Shown here one piece after another: positions 16,217 through 25,132 of a DNA stretch of 64,000 bases (within the stretch, counting starts at the first letter, position 1; every line of letters starts with the position of its first letter). The notes under the pieces were generated by a model. The model did no database searches. It had not been told where the DNA came from and worked only from the letters and a program-made list of their open reading frames with translations. The DNA lies in the NCBI RefSeq assembly GCF_000772085.1, contig NZ_CP009755.1, forward strand, positions 2,356,001 through 2,420,000. The letters run 5' to 3'. The translations under genes and the position numbers were made by a program. This stretch comes from Curtobacterium sp. MR_MD2014. Lineage in GTDB: Bacteria; Actinomycetota; Actinomycetes; Actinomycetales; Microbacteriaceae.

Positions 16217-17602
16217 TCACTCGGCGCCGGGGGTCGGCGGTGCGGGCACGGGACCGAGGCGCCGGACCGCGACGATCCCGACGAGTGCGATCGCGGTCAT
16301 CGCGACGAAGACGAGCGGGAACGACCAGTCGCCGTCGGCTCCCCCGCTGCCGACGAAGAGCAGGCCCGTGACGGCGAGGCCGACCACGCTGCCCGAGGCG
16401 TCGGCGATCGTCAGGGCCGAGCTCGCGAACCCGTCGTCGCCCTCGCCCGAGAAGCGGAGCGTCAGCATCGACAGCCGCGGGTACATCGCGCCCATGCCCG
16501 CGCCGCCGACGAACCACCCGGCCACGAGCAGCCACCACGGCAACCCCCACACCGCGACGGCGAGCGCGACGAGCAGGCTGACGAGGACGAGCGTGAGTCC
16601 GGCGCCGAAGGTCCGCGCCGCGGTGAGCCGCTGCTCCCCGAGCCGACCGTGCAGCCAGCTCGCCCCGGCCCAGCTCAGGGCGGCCACGGTGAGCGCGAGC
16701 CCCGCCGCCGAGGCGCTGAGGCCGTGCCGTGCCTGCAGCAGGAAGGGCACGTAGGCCTCGCTGCCGAAGAACGCCGCCGCGACCAGGCCGCGCAACAGCA
16801 CCACGGACGGCAGGCCCGCGGCCGCCCGGAAGGTCCCGGCCGGCAGGAGGGGCCGCAGCGCCGCCCAGGCGCCGACGACGCCGATGACGACGGCCACGAC
16901 CCGTGACCACGGACCGAGGTCCGGCGCGACGTTGAGCAGCAGGATCGCGAGCGCCGCCGCGACCGACCACGCGATGCGCCCCGCCTGCCACGGGGGTCGG
17001 CGCTCGACCGGCGGCGCGTGCAGGCGTGCCAGCGTCGGGACGAGGAGGGCGAACGCGACGACCGCGATGACGAGGGCGCCGGCGAAGACCCAGTGCCACC
17101 CCCACACCTCCGTCACGACCCCGGCGAGCGCCGGGCCGACGAGTGCCGGGACGACCCAGGCCGCGGCGAACCCGGCGAAGACCGGACCGTGCAGCTCGGC
17201 GGGGAAGATGCGGGCGACGAGCACGTAGAGCACGACGTCGATCGCACCGGCTCCGAAGCCCTCGACCAGGCGACCGGCCAGGAAGACCTCCATCGTCGGC
17301 GCGGTCATCACGACGGCCGTCCCGACGGCGAAGAAGAGCGCCGACACCCAGGCGACGACGCGGCCGCCCGAGCGGTCCGTCCAGGTCCCCGCGAGCACCA
17401 TCCCGGGCACGCCGGCGGCGAGCGGGGCCGCGAACGCGAGCGCGTAGAGCGTCTGCCCGTCGAGGTCGCGGCTGATCTCCGGCATCACCGTCGTCATCGC
17501 GAGGTTCTGGAACGCGGCCACCCCGACGATGGCGACCATCCCCAGGGTCGCGAGCGCGTAGCGCCCGCTGAGGATCCCCGACCTCGTCGCCACACTGCTC
17601 AC
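16217..17602 (-). CDS. MFS transporter
   Basis: A 461-residue integral membrane protein with many hydrophobic helices. The first, FQNLAMTTVMPEISRDL, resembles the opening of DHA2-type drug exporters, and GTWTDRSGGRVVAW is MFS motif A. The substrate is unknown. TAGGCT lies 6 bases before the GTG at 17602, suggesting a leaderless mRNA. It lies 47 bases upstream of the lipoprotein gene on the same strand and they may share a transcript. Confidence 0.88.
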   Translation of the reverse strand: MSSVATRSGILSGRYALATLGMVAIVGVAAFQNLAMTTVMPEISRDLDGQTLYALAFAAPLAAGVPGMVLAGTWTDRSGGRVVAWVSALFFAVGTAVVMTAPTMEVFLAGRLVEGFGAGAIDVVLYVLVARIFPAELHGPVFAGFAAAWVVPALVGPALAGVVTEVWGWHWVFAGALVIAVVAFALLVPTLARLHAPPVERRPPWQAGRIAWSVAAALAILLLNVAPDLGPWSRVVAVVIGVVGAWAALRPLLPAGTFRAAAGLPSVVLLRGLVAAAFFGSEAYVPFLLQARHGLSASAAGLALTVAALSWAGASWLHGRLGEQRLTAARTFGAGLTLVLVSLLVALAVAVWGLPWWLLVAGWFVGGAGMGAMYPRLSMLTLRFSGEGDDGFASSALTIADASGSVVGLAVTGLLFVGSGGADGDWSFPLVFVAMTAIALVGIVAVRRLGPVPAPPTPGAE

Positions 17603-17646
17603 CGGGCCAGCCTAGGGGCGCGCACCGACGATCCGTCAGGTCCTGA

Positions 17647-17697
17647 TGACGGACGGGAGGCTCCCCACCGGTCCGGTGGGGAGCCTCCCGTCCGTCA
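17647..17697. terminator. Perfect 25-bp palindrome, probable terminator
   Basis: Left arm 17647-17671 (TGACGGACGGGAGG...) and right arm 17673-17697 are perfect complements with a one-base centre, an unusually long stem. It lies downstream of the transsulfuration genes (minus strand) and upstream of the MFS start. No T-run follows on either side. Confidence 0.75.
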
Positions 17698-17733
17698 CGT
17701 CTGCGTCAGCAGGCCGCGGTCACCCGGCCGCGG

Positions 17734-18879
17734 TCACCGGGACAGTGCCTGCAGCACGTCCGCGACCAGGTCGCCCTGGTCCTCGATGCCGACCGACAGG
17801 CGGACGACGTTCTCCGGGACGGCGAGCTCGGTGCCCTTGACCGACGCGTGCGTCATCTCGCTCGGGTACCCGATGAGCGACTCGACGCCGCCCAGGGACT
17901 CCGCGAGCGTGAAGACCTCGGTGGACTCGACGAAGCGCTTCGCCGCCTCGGGTCCGCCGGACAGGGCGACCGAGAGCATGCCGCCGAAGCCGCGCATCTG
18001 CTTCGCGGCGACCTCGTGTCCGGGGTGGTCGGCGAGACCGGGGTAGTACACCCGCTCGACGCCGGGCGCCGAGACGAGCGCCTCCGCCACGGCCTGCGCG
18101 TTCGACGAGTGCCGCTCCATCCGGACCGGCAGCGTCTTGATCCCCCGGGTCGTCAGGAAGGCGTCGAACGGCGACGCGATCGCGCCCGCGCCGAACTGCA
18201 GGAAACCGACCTGGTCCGCGAACTCGCGGTCCCGCAGGACGACCGCGCCGCCGACGACGTCGGAGTGCCCGCCGAGGTACTTCGTGGTCGAGTACGACAC
18301 GGCGTCGGCGCCGAGCGACAGCGGCTGCTGCAGGTACGGCGACGCGAACGTGTTGTCGACGACGACCAGGGCGCCTGCGGCGTGACCGACCTCGGAGAGG
18401 AGCGCGATGTCCGCGATCTTCATGAGCGGGTTCGTCGGGGTCTCCACCCACAGCACCGTCTTCGCCGGGGCGCCCTCGAGCGCTGCACGGACCCGGTCGA
18501 CGTCGCTCATGTCGACGACCACGAGCTCCACGCCCCACGGCACGTGCAGGCGGTTGACCAGACGGTGCGTCCCGCCGTACACGTCGTTGCCCATCACGAC
18601 GCGGGCGCCGGGCTCGAGGTACGCGCGGAGCAGGGCGTCCTCGGCCGCCAGGCCCGATGCGAACGAGTACGCCGCGACGCCGCCGTCGAGGTCGGCGAGC
18701 AGGGTCTGCAGCGCGTCGCGCGTGGGGTTGCCGCCGCGGGAGTACTCGTAGCCGTTCCGCATGTTCCCGACGCCGTCCTGCACGTAGGTGCTCGTGACGT
18801 GGATGGGCGGGATGACGGCACCGGTCGTGGCGTCGGGGTCCTGGCCGGCGTGGACGGCGCGGGTGGCGAACTCGGTCAT
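17734..18879 (-). CDS. metB: Cystathionine gamma-synthase / gamma-lyase (PLP enzyme)
   Basis: A 381-residue protein from the ATG at 18879 (MTEFATRAVHAG), with GAGGAA about 9 bases upstream. It carries the Cys/Met-metabolism PLP signature: TSTYVQDG, NGYEYSRGGNPTRDALQ, ASGLAA, VWVETPTNPL-type segment, and SYSTTKYLGGHSD with the PLP-binding lysine. The fold is that of homotetrameric transsulfuration enzymes in the cytosol. Directly after a cystathionine beta-synthase gene, it could work as a gamma-lyase (cysteine from cystathionine) as readily as a gamma-synthase; sequence alone does not settle this, so the symbol is provisional. Confidence 0.92.
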   Translation of the reverse strand: MTEFATRAVHAGQDPDATTGAVIPPIHVTSTYVQDGVGNMRNGYEYSRGGNPTRDALQTLLADLDGGVAAYSFASGLAAEDALLRAYLEPGARVVMGNDVYGGTHRLVNRLHVPWGVELVVVDMSDVDRVRAALEGAPAKTVLWVETPTNPLMKIADIALLSEVGHAAGALVVVDNTFASPYLQQPLSLGADAVSYSTTKYLGGHSDVVGGAVVLRDREFADQVGFLQFGAGAIASPFDAFLTTRGIKTLPVRMERHSSNAQAVAEALVSAPGVERVYYPGLADHPGHEVAAKQMRGFGGMLSVALSGGPEAAKRFVESTEVFTLAESLGGVESLIGYPSEMTHASVKGTELAVPENVVRLSVGIEDQGDLVADVLQALSR

Positions 18880-18974
18880 GCGCTGGGGTTCCTCGTGGGG
18901 TCGGGGTGGGGTCGGTGCGGGCGGGCGCTCGGTGTCGGTGCTGGCGGGCGCTCGGTGTGGGCGAGCGCCCGGGG

Positions 18975-20339
18975 TCACTCGGAGAGCGACGTGAGCAGGT
19001 CGTGCCGGGTCAGGACGGTGACGGGCTTGCCGTCGTCGACGACGAGCAGCGCGTCGACCGTCTCGAGCGCCCGGCGGGCTGCGGACAGCGATTCACCGAT
19101 GCCGATGAGGGGCAGTGGGTCACCGACGAAGCCGCTCACCGCGTCGGTCATCGCGGCGGTGCCCGTGAAGACCTGCTCGAGCAGGTCCTTCTCGGCGACC
19201 GCACCGACGACCTCGCCGATCACGACGGGCGGTTCGGCGCTCAGCACGGGCATCTGCGAGACGCCGTACGTGGACATGATCTCCACCACGTCGCGCACGG
19301 TGTCGGACGGGTGTGCGTGCACGAGGTCGGGCAGTCGGCCGTCCTTGCCGGCGACGACGGAGCCGACCGTGCGGGCGTCGTCGGTCTCGGCGAAGCCGTA
19401 GGAGCGCATCCACCGGTCGTTGAAGATCTTGCCGAGGTAGCCACGGCCGCCGTCGGGCAGCAGCACCACGACCACGTCGTCCTCGGTCAGGTCGCGTGCG
19501 GCCCGCAGCGCCGCGACGACGGCCATGCCGCTCGACCCGCCGACGAGCAGCCCTTCCTCGCGCGCCAGCCGTCGGGTCATCGCGAAGGACTCGGCGTCGG
19601 TGACGGCGAGGATCTCGTCGGGGACGCCGGCGTCGTACGCGCCGGGCCAGAAGTCCTCGCCGACGCCCTCGACCAGGTACGGCCGACCGGTGCCGCCCGA
19701 GTAGACGGAGCCCTCGGGGTCGGCGCCGACGATCCGGACGCGTCCGTCGGAGGCCTCCTTCAGGAAGCGGCCGGTGCCCGAGATGGTGCCACCGGTGCCG
19801 ACGCCGGCGACGAAGTGCGTGAGCCGACCGTCGGTGTCGCGCCAGATCTCCGGACCGGTCGTCTCGTAGTGGCTCCGGGGACCGTTCGGGTTCGCGTACT
19901 GGTTCGGCTTGTAGGCGCCGGGGATCTCCCGCACCAGGCGGTCGGACACCGAGTAGTAGGACTCGGGGTGCTCCGGCGGGACCGCCGTCGGCGTCACGAC
20001 GATCTCGGCGCCGTAGGCCGTGAGCACGTTGCGCTTGTCCTCGCCGACCTTGTCCGGCAGCACGAATACACAGCGGTACCCGCGCTGCTGGGCGACGAGC
20101 GCGAGGCCGACACCGGTGTTGCCGGAGGTCGGCTCGACGATGGTGCCGCCGGGTCCCAGCTCGCCGGAGGCCTCGGCCGCGTCGATGATCCGCGTGGCGA
20201 TGCGGTCCTTCGACGAGCCGCCCGGGTTGAGGTACTCCACCTTCACCAGGACGGTCGCCCGGATCCCCTCGGTGACACGGTTCAGTCGGACGAGCGGGGT
20301 GTCACCGACCAGGTCGACGACGGAGTTCGCGTAACGCAC
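18975..20339 (-). CDS. cbs: Cystathionine beta-synthase
   Basis: A 454-residue protein starting with GTG at 20339 (MRYANSVVDLVGDTPLVRL). The PLP domain shows GGSSKDRIATRII with the Schiff-base lysine and the TSGNTGVGLA phosphate loop. Residues from about 330 to the end hold two CBS domains (VRDVVEIMSTYGVSQMPV and an ending HDLLTSLSE), as in the actinobacterial enzymes. It condenses serine with homocysteine to cystathionine. TAGACT lies 7 bases before the GTG and overlaps the TAG stop of the upstream ABC exporter, so the gene appears to have its own leaderless promoter. It is followed by the cystathionine gamma-synthase/lyase gene; together they form a transsulfuration pair. Confidence 0.95.
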   Translation of the reverse strand: MRYANSVVDLVGDTPLVRLNRVTEGIRATVLVKVEYLNPGGSSKDRIATRIIDAAEASGELGPGGTIVEPTSGNTGVGLALVAQQRGYRCVFVLPDKVGEDKRNVLTAYGAEIVVTPTAVPPEHPESYYSVSDRLVREIPGAYKPNQYANPNGPRSHYETTGPEIWRDTDGRLTHFVAGVGTGGTISGTGRFLKEASDGRVRIVGADPEGSVYSGGTGRPYLVEGVGEDFWPGAYDAGVPDEILAVTDAESFAMTRRLAREEGLLVGGSSGMAVVAALRAARDLTEDDVVVVLLPDGGRGYLGKIFNDRWMRSYGFAETDDARTVGSVVAGKDGRLPDLVHAHPSDTVRDVVEIMSTYGVSQMPVLSAEPPVVIGEVVGAVAEKDLLEQVFTGTAAMTDAVSGFVGDPLPLIGIGESLSAARRALETVDALLVVDDGKPVTVLTRHDLLTSLSE

Positions 20340-20349
20340 GCGGCCGAGT

Positions 20350-22257
20350 CTAGGTGGCCGGCTCGGCCGTCGGCTGGGTTGCGACGAACGATGTCGACGT
20401 CTGGTCCTGCTGGTGGAACAGCGAGGCGTAGACACCGCCGCGCGCGAGCAGTTCGTCGTGGTCGCCCCGCTCGACGATCCGCCCGTGGTCGAGCACGAAG
20501 ATGACGTCGGCCTCGCGGATCGTGGACAACCGGTGCGCGATGGCGATGGTGGTGCGCCCGGCTGCCGCGGTGTCGAGCGCGGTCTGCACGACGTGCTCGG
20601 AGATCGAGTCGAGCGCGCTCGTGGCCTCGTCGAGCACCAGGACGGGTGGGTCCTTCAGCAGCACGCGGGCGATGGCGATGCGCTGCTTCTCGCCGCCGGA
20701 CAGTCGGTAGCCCCGCTCCCCCACGACGGTGTCGTACCCGTCCGGGAACGAGGCGATGGTCTCGTGGATGTTCGCCGCGCGTGCGGCGCGCTCGAGCTCC
20801 TCGTCGGTCGCGTCCGGCTTCGCGTACCGCAGGTTGTCGCCGATGGAGGCGTGGAACAGGTACGTCTCCTGGCTCACGATGCCGACGTGGCGCATCAGGT
20901 CCTCGTGCTCCAGGTCGCGCACGTCGGCTCCGGCGAAGCGCACGGTGCCCGAGGACGCCTCGTACAGGCGCGGCACCAGGTACGAGATGGTCGTCTTCCC
21001 CGCACCCGACGGCCCGACGAACGCGGCGAACTGCCCGGGCTCGAGCTCGAACGAGACCCCGCGGAGCGTCGGCTTGTCCGGTTCGCCGTCCGGGTAGGTG
21101 AAGGAGACGTCCTCGAACGCGACGTGCCCCACGCGCGACGCGTCGACACGCTGCGCGTCGGGGGCGTCGGTGATCGCCGGGCGCAGGTCGAAGTACTCGA
21201 AGATCCGCGCGAACAGCGCGCCGGACGTCTGCAGGTCGAGCACGACGCGGAGCAGTCCGACGGTCGGGAAGAGCAGGCGCGACTGCACCGTGGTGAACGC
21301 GACGATCGTGCCGGCCGTGATCGGGACGTCGCCGACGATCAGGAGGGCCGCGACCACGTAGATGACCGCGGGGATGATCGACAGGAAGACCTGGACGATG
21401 GCGAAGAACCACTGCCCGGACATCTGCTGCCGGACCTGCAGCTGGATCTGGTTGCGGTTCTCGTCCCCGTAGCGCCGGGTCTCGCTGCGCTGCTGGGTGA
21501 AGCTCTTGGCGAGCAGGATGCCGGAGACGCTCAGGGCCTCCTGGGTGATCGCGGTCATGTCCGACAGCGACTCCTGCGTCTGCGCGGCGATCCGGGCGCG
21601 GACCTGGCCGACCCGGCGCTGGGCGATGACGAGCAGCGGCAGGAGCACGACCGCCACCAGGGTCATCTGCCAGCTGAGCAGCAGCATCGCCACGACCGCC
21701 GCGATGACCGTGACGGTGTTGCCGAGCACCGACGAGATCGTGTTGTTGAGCACGCTCGCGACGCCGCCGACGTCGTTCTGCAGGCGCGACTGGATCACGC
21801 CCGTCTTCGTCCTCGTGAAGAACGCGAGCTCCATCCGCTGCAGGTGCGCGAACAACCGCATGCGCATGGCGCCCATGACCTCGTTGCCCACCGTCGCCGT
21901 CAGGTACGTCTGCCAGATCCCGACGCCGGCGCTCGCGATCCAGAGCGCGATCATCGCGCCGACGAGCTCGAGGAGCACGGGCAGGTCCGGGCGACCCGAG
22001 GGCGGGAAGAGCCCCCGGTCGAACGCCTGCTGGGTGAGGAGCGGCGGGATCACCGAGAGTGCCGCACCGACGAGCACGAGCACGACGGTCACCACGATCG
22101 CGCGGCGGTGCGGCACGAACAGCCCCGCGATGCGCCGGAGCAGGTGCGGGATCCGTGGCGCCTCGGCGTTGGCGGCCCGCTGCGCGGCGGCGTCGCCGCT
22201 CGAGATCCGCCCGCCACCGCGGGGCCCACCCCCGCGCATCCCGTGGCCCATGCTCAT
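20350..22257 (-). CDS. ABC exporter half-transporter (fused membrane and ATPase domains)
   Basis: A 635-residue protein. The N-terminus is Gly/Arg-rich, then a six-helix ABC membrane domain spans about residues 40-340. The ATPase domain has Walker A GPSGAGKTT, signature LSGGEKQRIAIARV, Walker B VLVLDEATSALD and switch AHRLSTI. This is the MsbA/lipid-multidrug exporter type; it would act as a homodimer, since no partner half-transporter is next to it. TACGTT lies 6 bases before the ATG at 22257 (leaderless pattern). It is divergent from an amino-acid permease and ends 10 bases before the cystathionine beta-synthase start. Confidence 0.93.
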   Translation of the reverse strand: MSMGHGMRGGGPRGGGRISSGDAAAQRAANAEAPRIPHLLRRIAGLFVPHRRAIVVTVVLVLVGAALSVIPPLLTQQAFDRGLFPPSGRPDLPVLLELVGAMIALWIASAGVGIWQTYLTATVGNEVMGAMRMRLFAHLQRMELAFFTRTKTGVIQSRLQNDVGGVASVLNNTISSVLGNTVTVIAAVVAMLLLSWQMTLVAVVLLPLLVIAQRRVGQVRARIAAQTQESLSDMTAITQEALSVSGILLAKSFTQQRSETRRYGDENRNQIQLQVRQQMSGQWFFAIVQVFLSIIPAVIYVVAALLIVGDVPITAGTIVAFTTVQSRLLFPTVGLLRVVLDLQTSGALFARIFEYFDLRPAITDAPDAQRVDASRVGHVAFEDVSFTYPDGEPDKPTLRGVSFELEPGQFAAFVGPSGAGKTTISYLVPRLYEASSGTVRFAGADVRDLEHEDLMRHVGIVSQETYLFHASIGDNLRYAKPDATDEELERAARAANIHETIASFPDGYDTVVGERGYRLSGGEKQRIAIARVLLKDPPVLVLDEATSALDSISEHVVQTALDTAAAGRTTIAIAHRLSTIREADVIFVLDHGRIVERGDHDELLARGGVYASLFHQQDQTSTSFVATQPTAEPAT

Positions 22258-22378
22258 GGCACCAACGTATCCCCGGCGGCGGACACGGGCGGCGGGCTCC
22301 GCCGTGGGCGTATTTGACCCCGTTCAGGGGCCGTGCGACCATCGTCCGTCCCCTTCCCCGCGCCGATCACGAGGTCCC

Positions 22379-23803
22379 ATGACGTCCGCGCCCTCCCGCC
22401 CCACGTCCCTCCGTCACCAGCTCGCTCGCCGGAAGCCGATCGAGCAGCTGCAGGCCGAGGCCGCGGCGGGCGTCGACGGCGAGCCGCTCCGCCGCTCGCT
22501 CGGCGTCTGGCACCTGACGATGATCAGCGTCGGGGCGACGCTCGGCACCGGCATCCTCGTCGTGCTCGGGACGGCCGTGCCGCTCGCCGGTCCGGCCGTC
22601 TGGATCTCGTTCGTGCTCGCGGGCGTGGCCGCACTGCTCTCCGCGCTGTCGTACGCCGAGATGGCCGGCGCCGTGCCGACCTCGGGGTCGAGCTACTCGT
22701 ACACCTACGCCACGATGGGCGAGGGCATCGCCTGGGTCTGCGGCTGGTGCCTCGTGCTCGAGTACGCGGTCTCGGTCGCCGCGGTCGCGGTCGGCGCCAG
22801 CGAGTACGTCGACGAGACCCTGCGCGTCTTCGGGCTGCACCTGCCGGCCGCGATCGCCGCTCCCCCCGGCGACGGTGGTGTGGTGAACCTGCCGGCGGCG
22901 GTGCTCGTCCTCCTCGCGATGGCCGTGCTGCTGCCCGGTGCCCGCGAGAGCGCCTGGGTGAACACGCTCATGGTCGTGGTGAAGATCGCCCTGCTCGTGT
23001 TCTTCGTGGTCGTCGCGTTCACGGCCTTCTCGTCCCAGAACTTCGCGCCCCTCGCGCCGATGGGGGCCGCCGGTGTGACCGCCGCCGCGTCGCGGTTGTT
23101 CTTCTCCTACATCGGCTTCGACGCCGCATCGACCGCCGGCGAGGAGGCGAAGGACCCCCGCCGCGACCTGCCCCGCGCGATCATCGGGTCCATCGTGATC
23201 GTCACGACGCTGTACATCCTGGTCGCGATCGCCGCGATCGGTGCCCGCCCGTGGACGTCGTTCTCGTCCGACGAGGCCTCGCTCGTCCGCATCGTGGTCG
23301 ACGTCACCGGGCAGCCGGTCGTCGCGCTCGTCTTCTCGATCGGTGCGGTGATCGCCATCGCGAGCGTGGTGCTCACGGTGCTCTACGGCCAGACCCGCAT
23401 CCTGCTGACCATGGCGCGCGACGGCATGGTACCGCCGGTGTTCGGTCGGGTCTCGCACCGGACGGGCACCCCCGTGCCGAACACGCTCATCGTGGGTGTG
23501 GTCGTCGCCGTCGGCGCAGCGCTCGTCCCCCTCGGCGAGCTGGCCGACGCGACGAGCATCGGCACCCTGGTGGCCTTCGCCCTCGTCAACGTCTCCGTGA
23601 TCGTTCTCCGACGCACCCGCCCGGAGCTCGAGCGGTCGTACCGGGTCCCGCTGTTCCCGGTCGTCCCGGTCCTCGGCACGCTCTGCTGCGTGCTCCTCGC
23701 GGTCTTCCTCGGCGCCGGCACCTGGATCGCGTTCGGCCTGTGGATGCTCGCCGGCGCGGTGCTCTACCTGGCCTACGGCCGCAGCCGCAGCACCCTGCGC
23801 TGA
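22379..23803 (+). CDS. APC-family amino-acid permease (cationic type)
   Basis: A 474-residue integral membrane protein from the ATG at 22379 (MTSAPSRPTS), with GAGG 4 bases upstream. The N-terminal cytoplasmic part, KPIEQLQAEA and LRRSLGVWHLTMISVG, and the first helix GATLGTGILVVLGT are typical of the CAT/YfnA branch of the APC superfamily. About 12 helices follow, with FFSYIGFDAASTAGEEAKDP as a further signature of this branch. It would import amino acids, probably basic ones, by proton symport or exchange; specificity is inference. It is divergent from the ABC exporter. Confidence 0.92.
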   Translation: MTSAPSRPTSLRHQLARRKPIEQLQAEAAAGVDGEPLRRSLGVWHLTMISVGATLGTGILVVLGTAVPLAGPAVWISFVLAGVAALLSALSYAEMAGAVPTSGSSYSYTYATMGEGIAWVCGWCLVLEYAVSVAAVAVGASEYVDETLRVFGLHLPAAIAAPPGDGGVVNLPAAVLVLLAMAVLLPGARESAWVNTLMVVVKIALLVFFVVVAFTAFSSQNFAPLAPMGAAGVTAAASRLFFSYIGFDAASTAGEEAKDPRRDLPRAIIGSIVIVTTLYILVAIAAIGARPWTSFSSDEASLVRIVVDVTGQPVVALVFSIGAVIAIASVVLTVLYGQTRILLTMARDGMVPPVFGRVSHRTGTPVPNTLIVGVVVAVGAALVPLGELADATSIGTLVAFALVNVSVIVLRRTRPELERSYRVPLFPVVPVLGTLCCVLLAVFLGAGTWIAFGLWMLAGAVLYLAYGRSRSTLR

Positions 23804-23854
23804 CGCGCCCGCGCCCGGCCGCGCCGCGCCGCGCCTGCGACCGCGCCCGCGCCC

Positions 23855-23921
23855 CGAGACTCGGCCCCGCGGACACTTTCGCACCCGATCACCCACGAAC
23901 GTGTCCGCAGGAGCGAGTCTC
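23855..23921. repeat. 67-bp palindrome, family A copy 1
   Basis: Outer arms CGAGACTCG and GCGAGTCTC with inner arms GCGGACA and TGTCCGC around a central loop. It matches two other copies at 24940-25007 and 32950-33017. It lies between two plus-strand genes. Confidence 0.85.
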
Positions 23922-24013
23922 CCGCTCCATCCACACGTCCCCACGAACACAGCAGGACCCACAGATCGCCTCCCGAGCCGCTTGTTCCGCAGTGGGAGCC
24001 CGACAGTGGAGGT

Positions 24014-24937
24014 GTGCGACACCACCGAGAACGACCCACCCTGCTGCGCGCCGACGGTGACGACTCACGCGCGCGGACCCTCCGCCGGCAGCACCGCGCT
24101 GGCCTCCTCGTCCGGCTCCGCGCCGGCACGTACCTGCCTCGCACGTCCTGGGTCGAGCTCGATGAAGCCGACCGGCACCTCGTCCGCATCTGGGCGGTCG
24201 CGCCGGCCGTACCCACCGGAGCTGCGTTCTCGCACGTGTCCGCCGCACTCGTGCACGGCTGGCCCCTGGTCGGCCCGGCACCCGAGCGCGTCCACGTGAC
24301 GGTACCGGGGGCCGAGCGCACCCTCCACCGCGCCGGCCTCGTCCTGCACGCGTCCGGTGGCACGCGGGTGCGCCTGGCCCCGGCTCGCCTCGACGGCGTC
24401 CCGGTCACGGACCTGGTGACCACGGCATCGACGGTCGCGACCTCGCTGCCCGTGCACGTGGCTGCCGTGGCGATCGACGGGGCGGTGCGCGCCGGTGCGC
24501 TGACGCCGTCCGAGCTCGCCACGGCACTCCCGGCCGGCCCTGCGCGCGGATCTCGACGAGCGCAGACCGTGCTGCGGGCACTCGACGCTCGGCACGAGAC
24601 CGCCGGTGAGTCCTACACGGCCGTCCGGCTGGTCGAGAGCGGCATCGACCGGGTGGTACCGCAGCACGAGTTCCGCCACGACCACGACGTCGACCGCGTC
24701 GACTTCTGGCTCCCGGACAGCGGCACGGTCATCGAGTTCGACGGCAAGGTCAAGTACACCGACCCGACGATGCTCGCGGGCAGGGACCCGGGTGAGGTCG
24801 CCTGGGCGGAGAAGCGCCGGGAGGACCGACTCCGGCAGCGGAGCGAGGTGCGGACCGTCATCCGCGTGACGTGGTGGCACCTGGAACGACTGGATCGTTT
24901 CCAGGGCCTCCTCCGGGCGCACGGGCTGGTGCTGTGA
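24014..24937 (+). CDS. AbiEi-like wHTH plus DUF559/Vsr-like nuclease-fold protein
   Basis: A 307-residue protein. Residues about 15-45 (LRRQHRAGLLVRLRAGTYLPR) resemble the winged-helix start of AbiEi-type antitoxin and transcriptional-regulator proteins. The C-terminal part has VDRVDFWLPDSGTVIEFDGK followed by a WAEKRREDRLR helix, the pattern of the DUF559/Vsr (PD-(D/E)XK) endonuclease fold with D, E and K in place. Proteins of this architecture are common and often multicopy in actinomycetes, with no settled role; no partner toxin lies nearby. A GTG start at 24014 with GACAGT 6 bases upstream fits a leaderless start; GGAGG is too close to serve. DNA cleavage is an inference. Confidence 0.78.
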   Translation: MRHHRERPTLLRADGDDSRARTLRRQHRAGLLVRLRAGTYLPRTSWVELDEADRHLVRIWAVAPAVPTGAAFSHVSAALVHGWPLVGPAPERVHVTVPGAERTLHRAGLVLHASGGTRVRLAPARLDGVPVTDLVTTASTVATSLPVHVAAVAIDGAVRAGALTPSELATALPAGPARGSRRAQTVLRALDARHETAGESYTAVRLVESGIDRVVPQHEFRHDHDVDRVDFWLPDSGTVIEFDGKVKYTDPTMLAGRDPGEVAWAEKRREDRLRQRSEVRTVIRVTWWHLERLDRFQGLLRAHGLVL

Positions 24938-24939
24938 GA

Positions 24940-25007
24940 CGAGACTCGGTCCCGCGGACAACTTCGCGGCAGGTGAACCACGAATGTGTCCGCGAGGCCG
25001 AGTCTCG
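24940..25007. repeat. 68-bp palindrome, family A copy 2
   Basis: Outer arms CGAGACTCGG and CCGAGTCTCG, inner arms GCGGACA and TGTCCGC. It begins 2 bases after the stop of the 24014 gene, where a terminator would sit, and is convergent with rplL. Confidence 0.88.
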
Positions 25008-25012
25008 CGAAG

Positions 25013-25044
25013 CGGACCGCCGGACCGCCGGACCGCCGGACCGC
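25013..25044. repeat. Four tandem copies of CGGACCGC
   Basis: Four perfect 8-bp units between the family A palindrome and the rplL terminator. It is probably a slippage product. A second short tandem, GCAGTAC three times, lies at 25112-25132 directly against the rplL stop codon. Confidence 0.85.
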
Positions 25045-25071
25045 CGGGCCGGCAGCGCGCCCCGCGCACGA

Positions 25072-25105
25072 CGAAGGCCGCCGCCCCGAGGGGCAGCGGC
25101 CTTCG
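25072..25105 (-). terminator. Terminator of rplJ-rplL
   Basis: Stem CGAAGGCCGC / GCGGCCTTCG with further CCCC/GGGG pairing around a GA-centred loop, about 27 bases after the rplL stop on the minus strand. This is the expected place for the operon terminator. Confidence 0.85.
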
Positions 25106-25132
25106 CGAAGAGCAGTACGCAGTACGCAGTAC

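Noticed and set aside
24940..25007. Insertion-sequence terminal repeat
   Set aside because: No transposase gene or matching second end at an IS-like distance; the palindrome is complete by itself.
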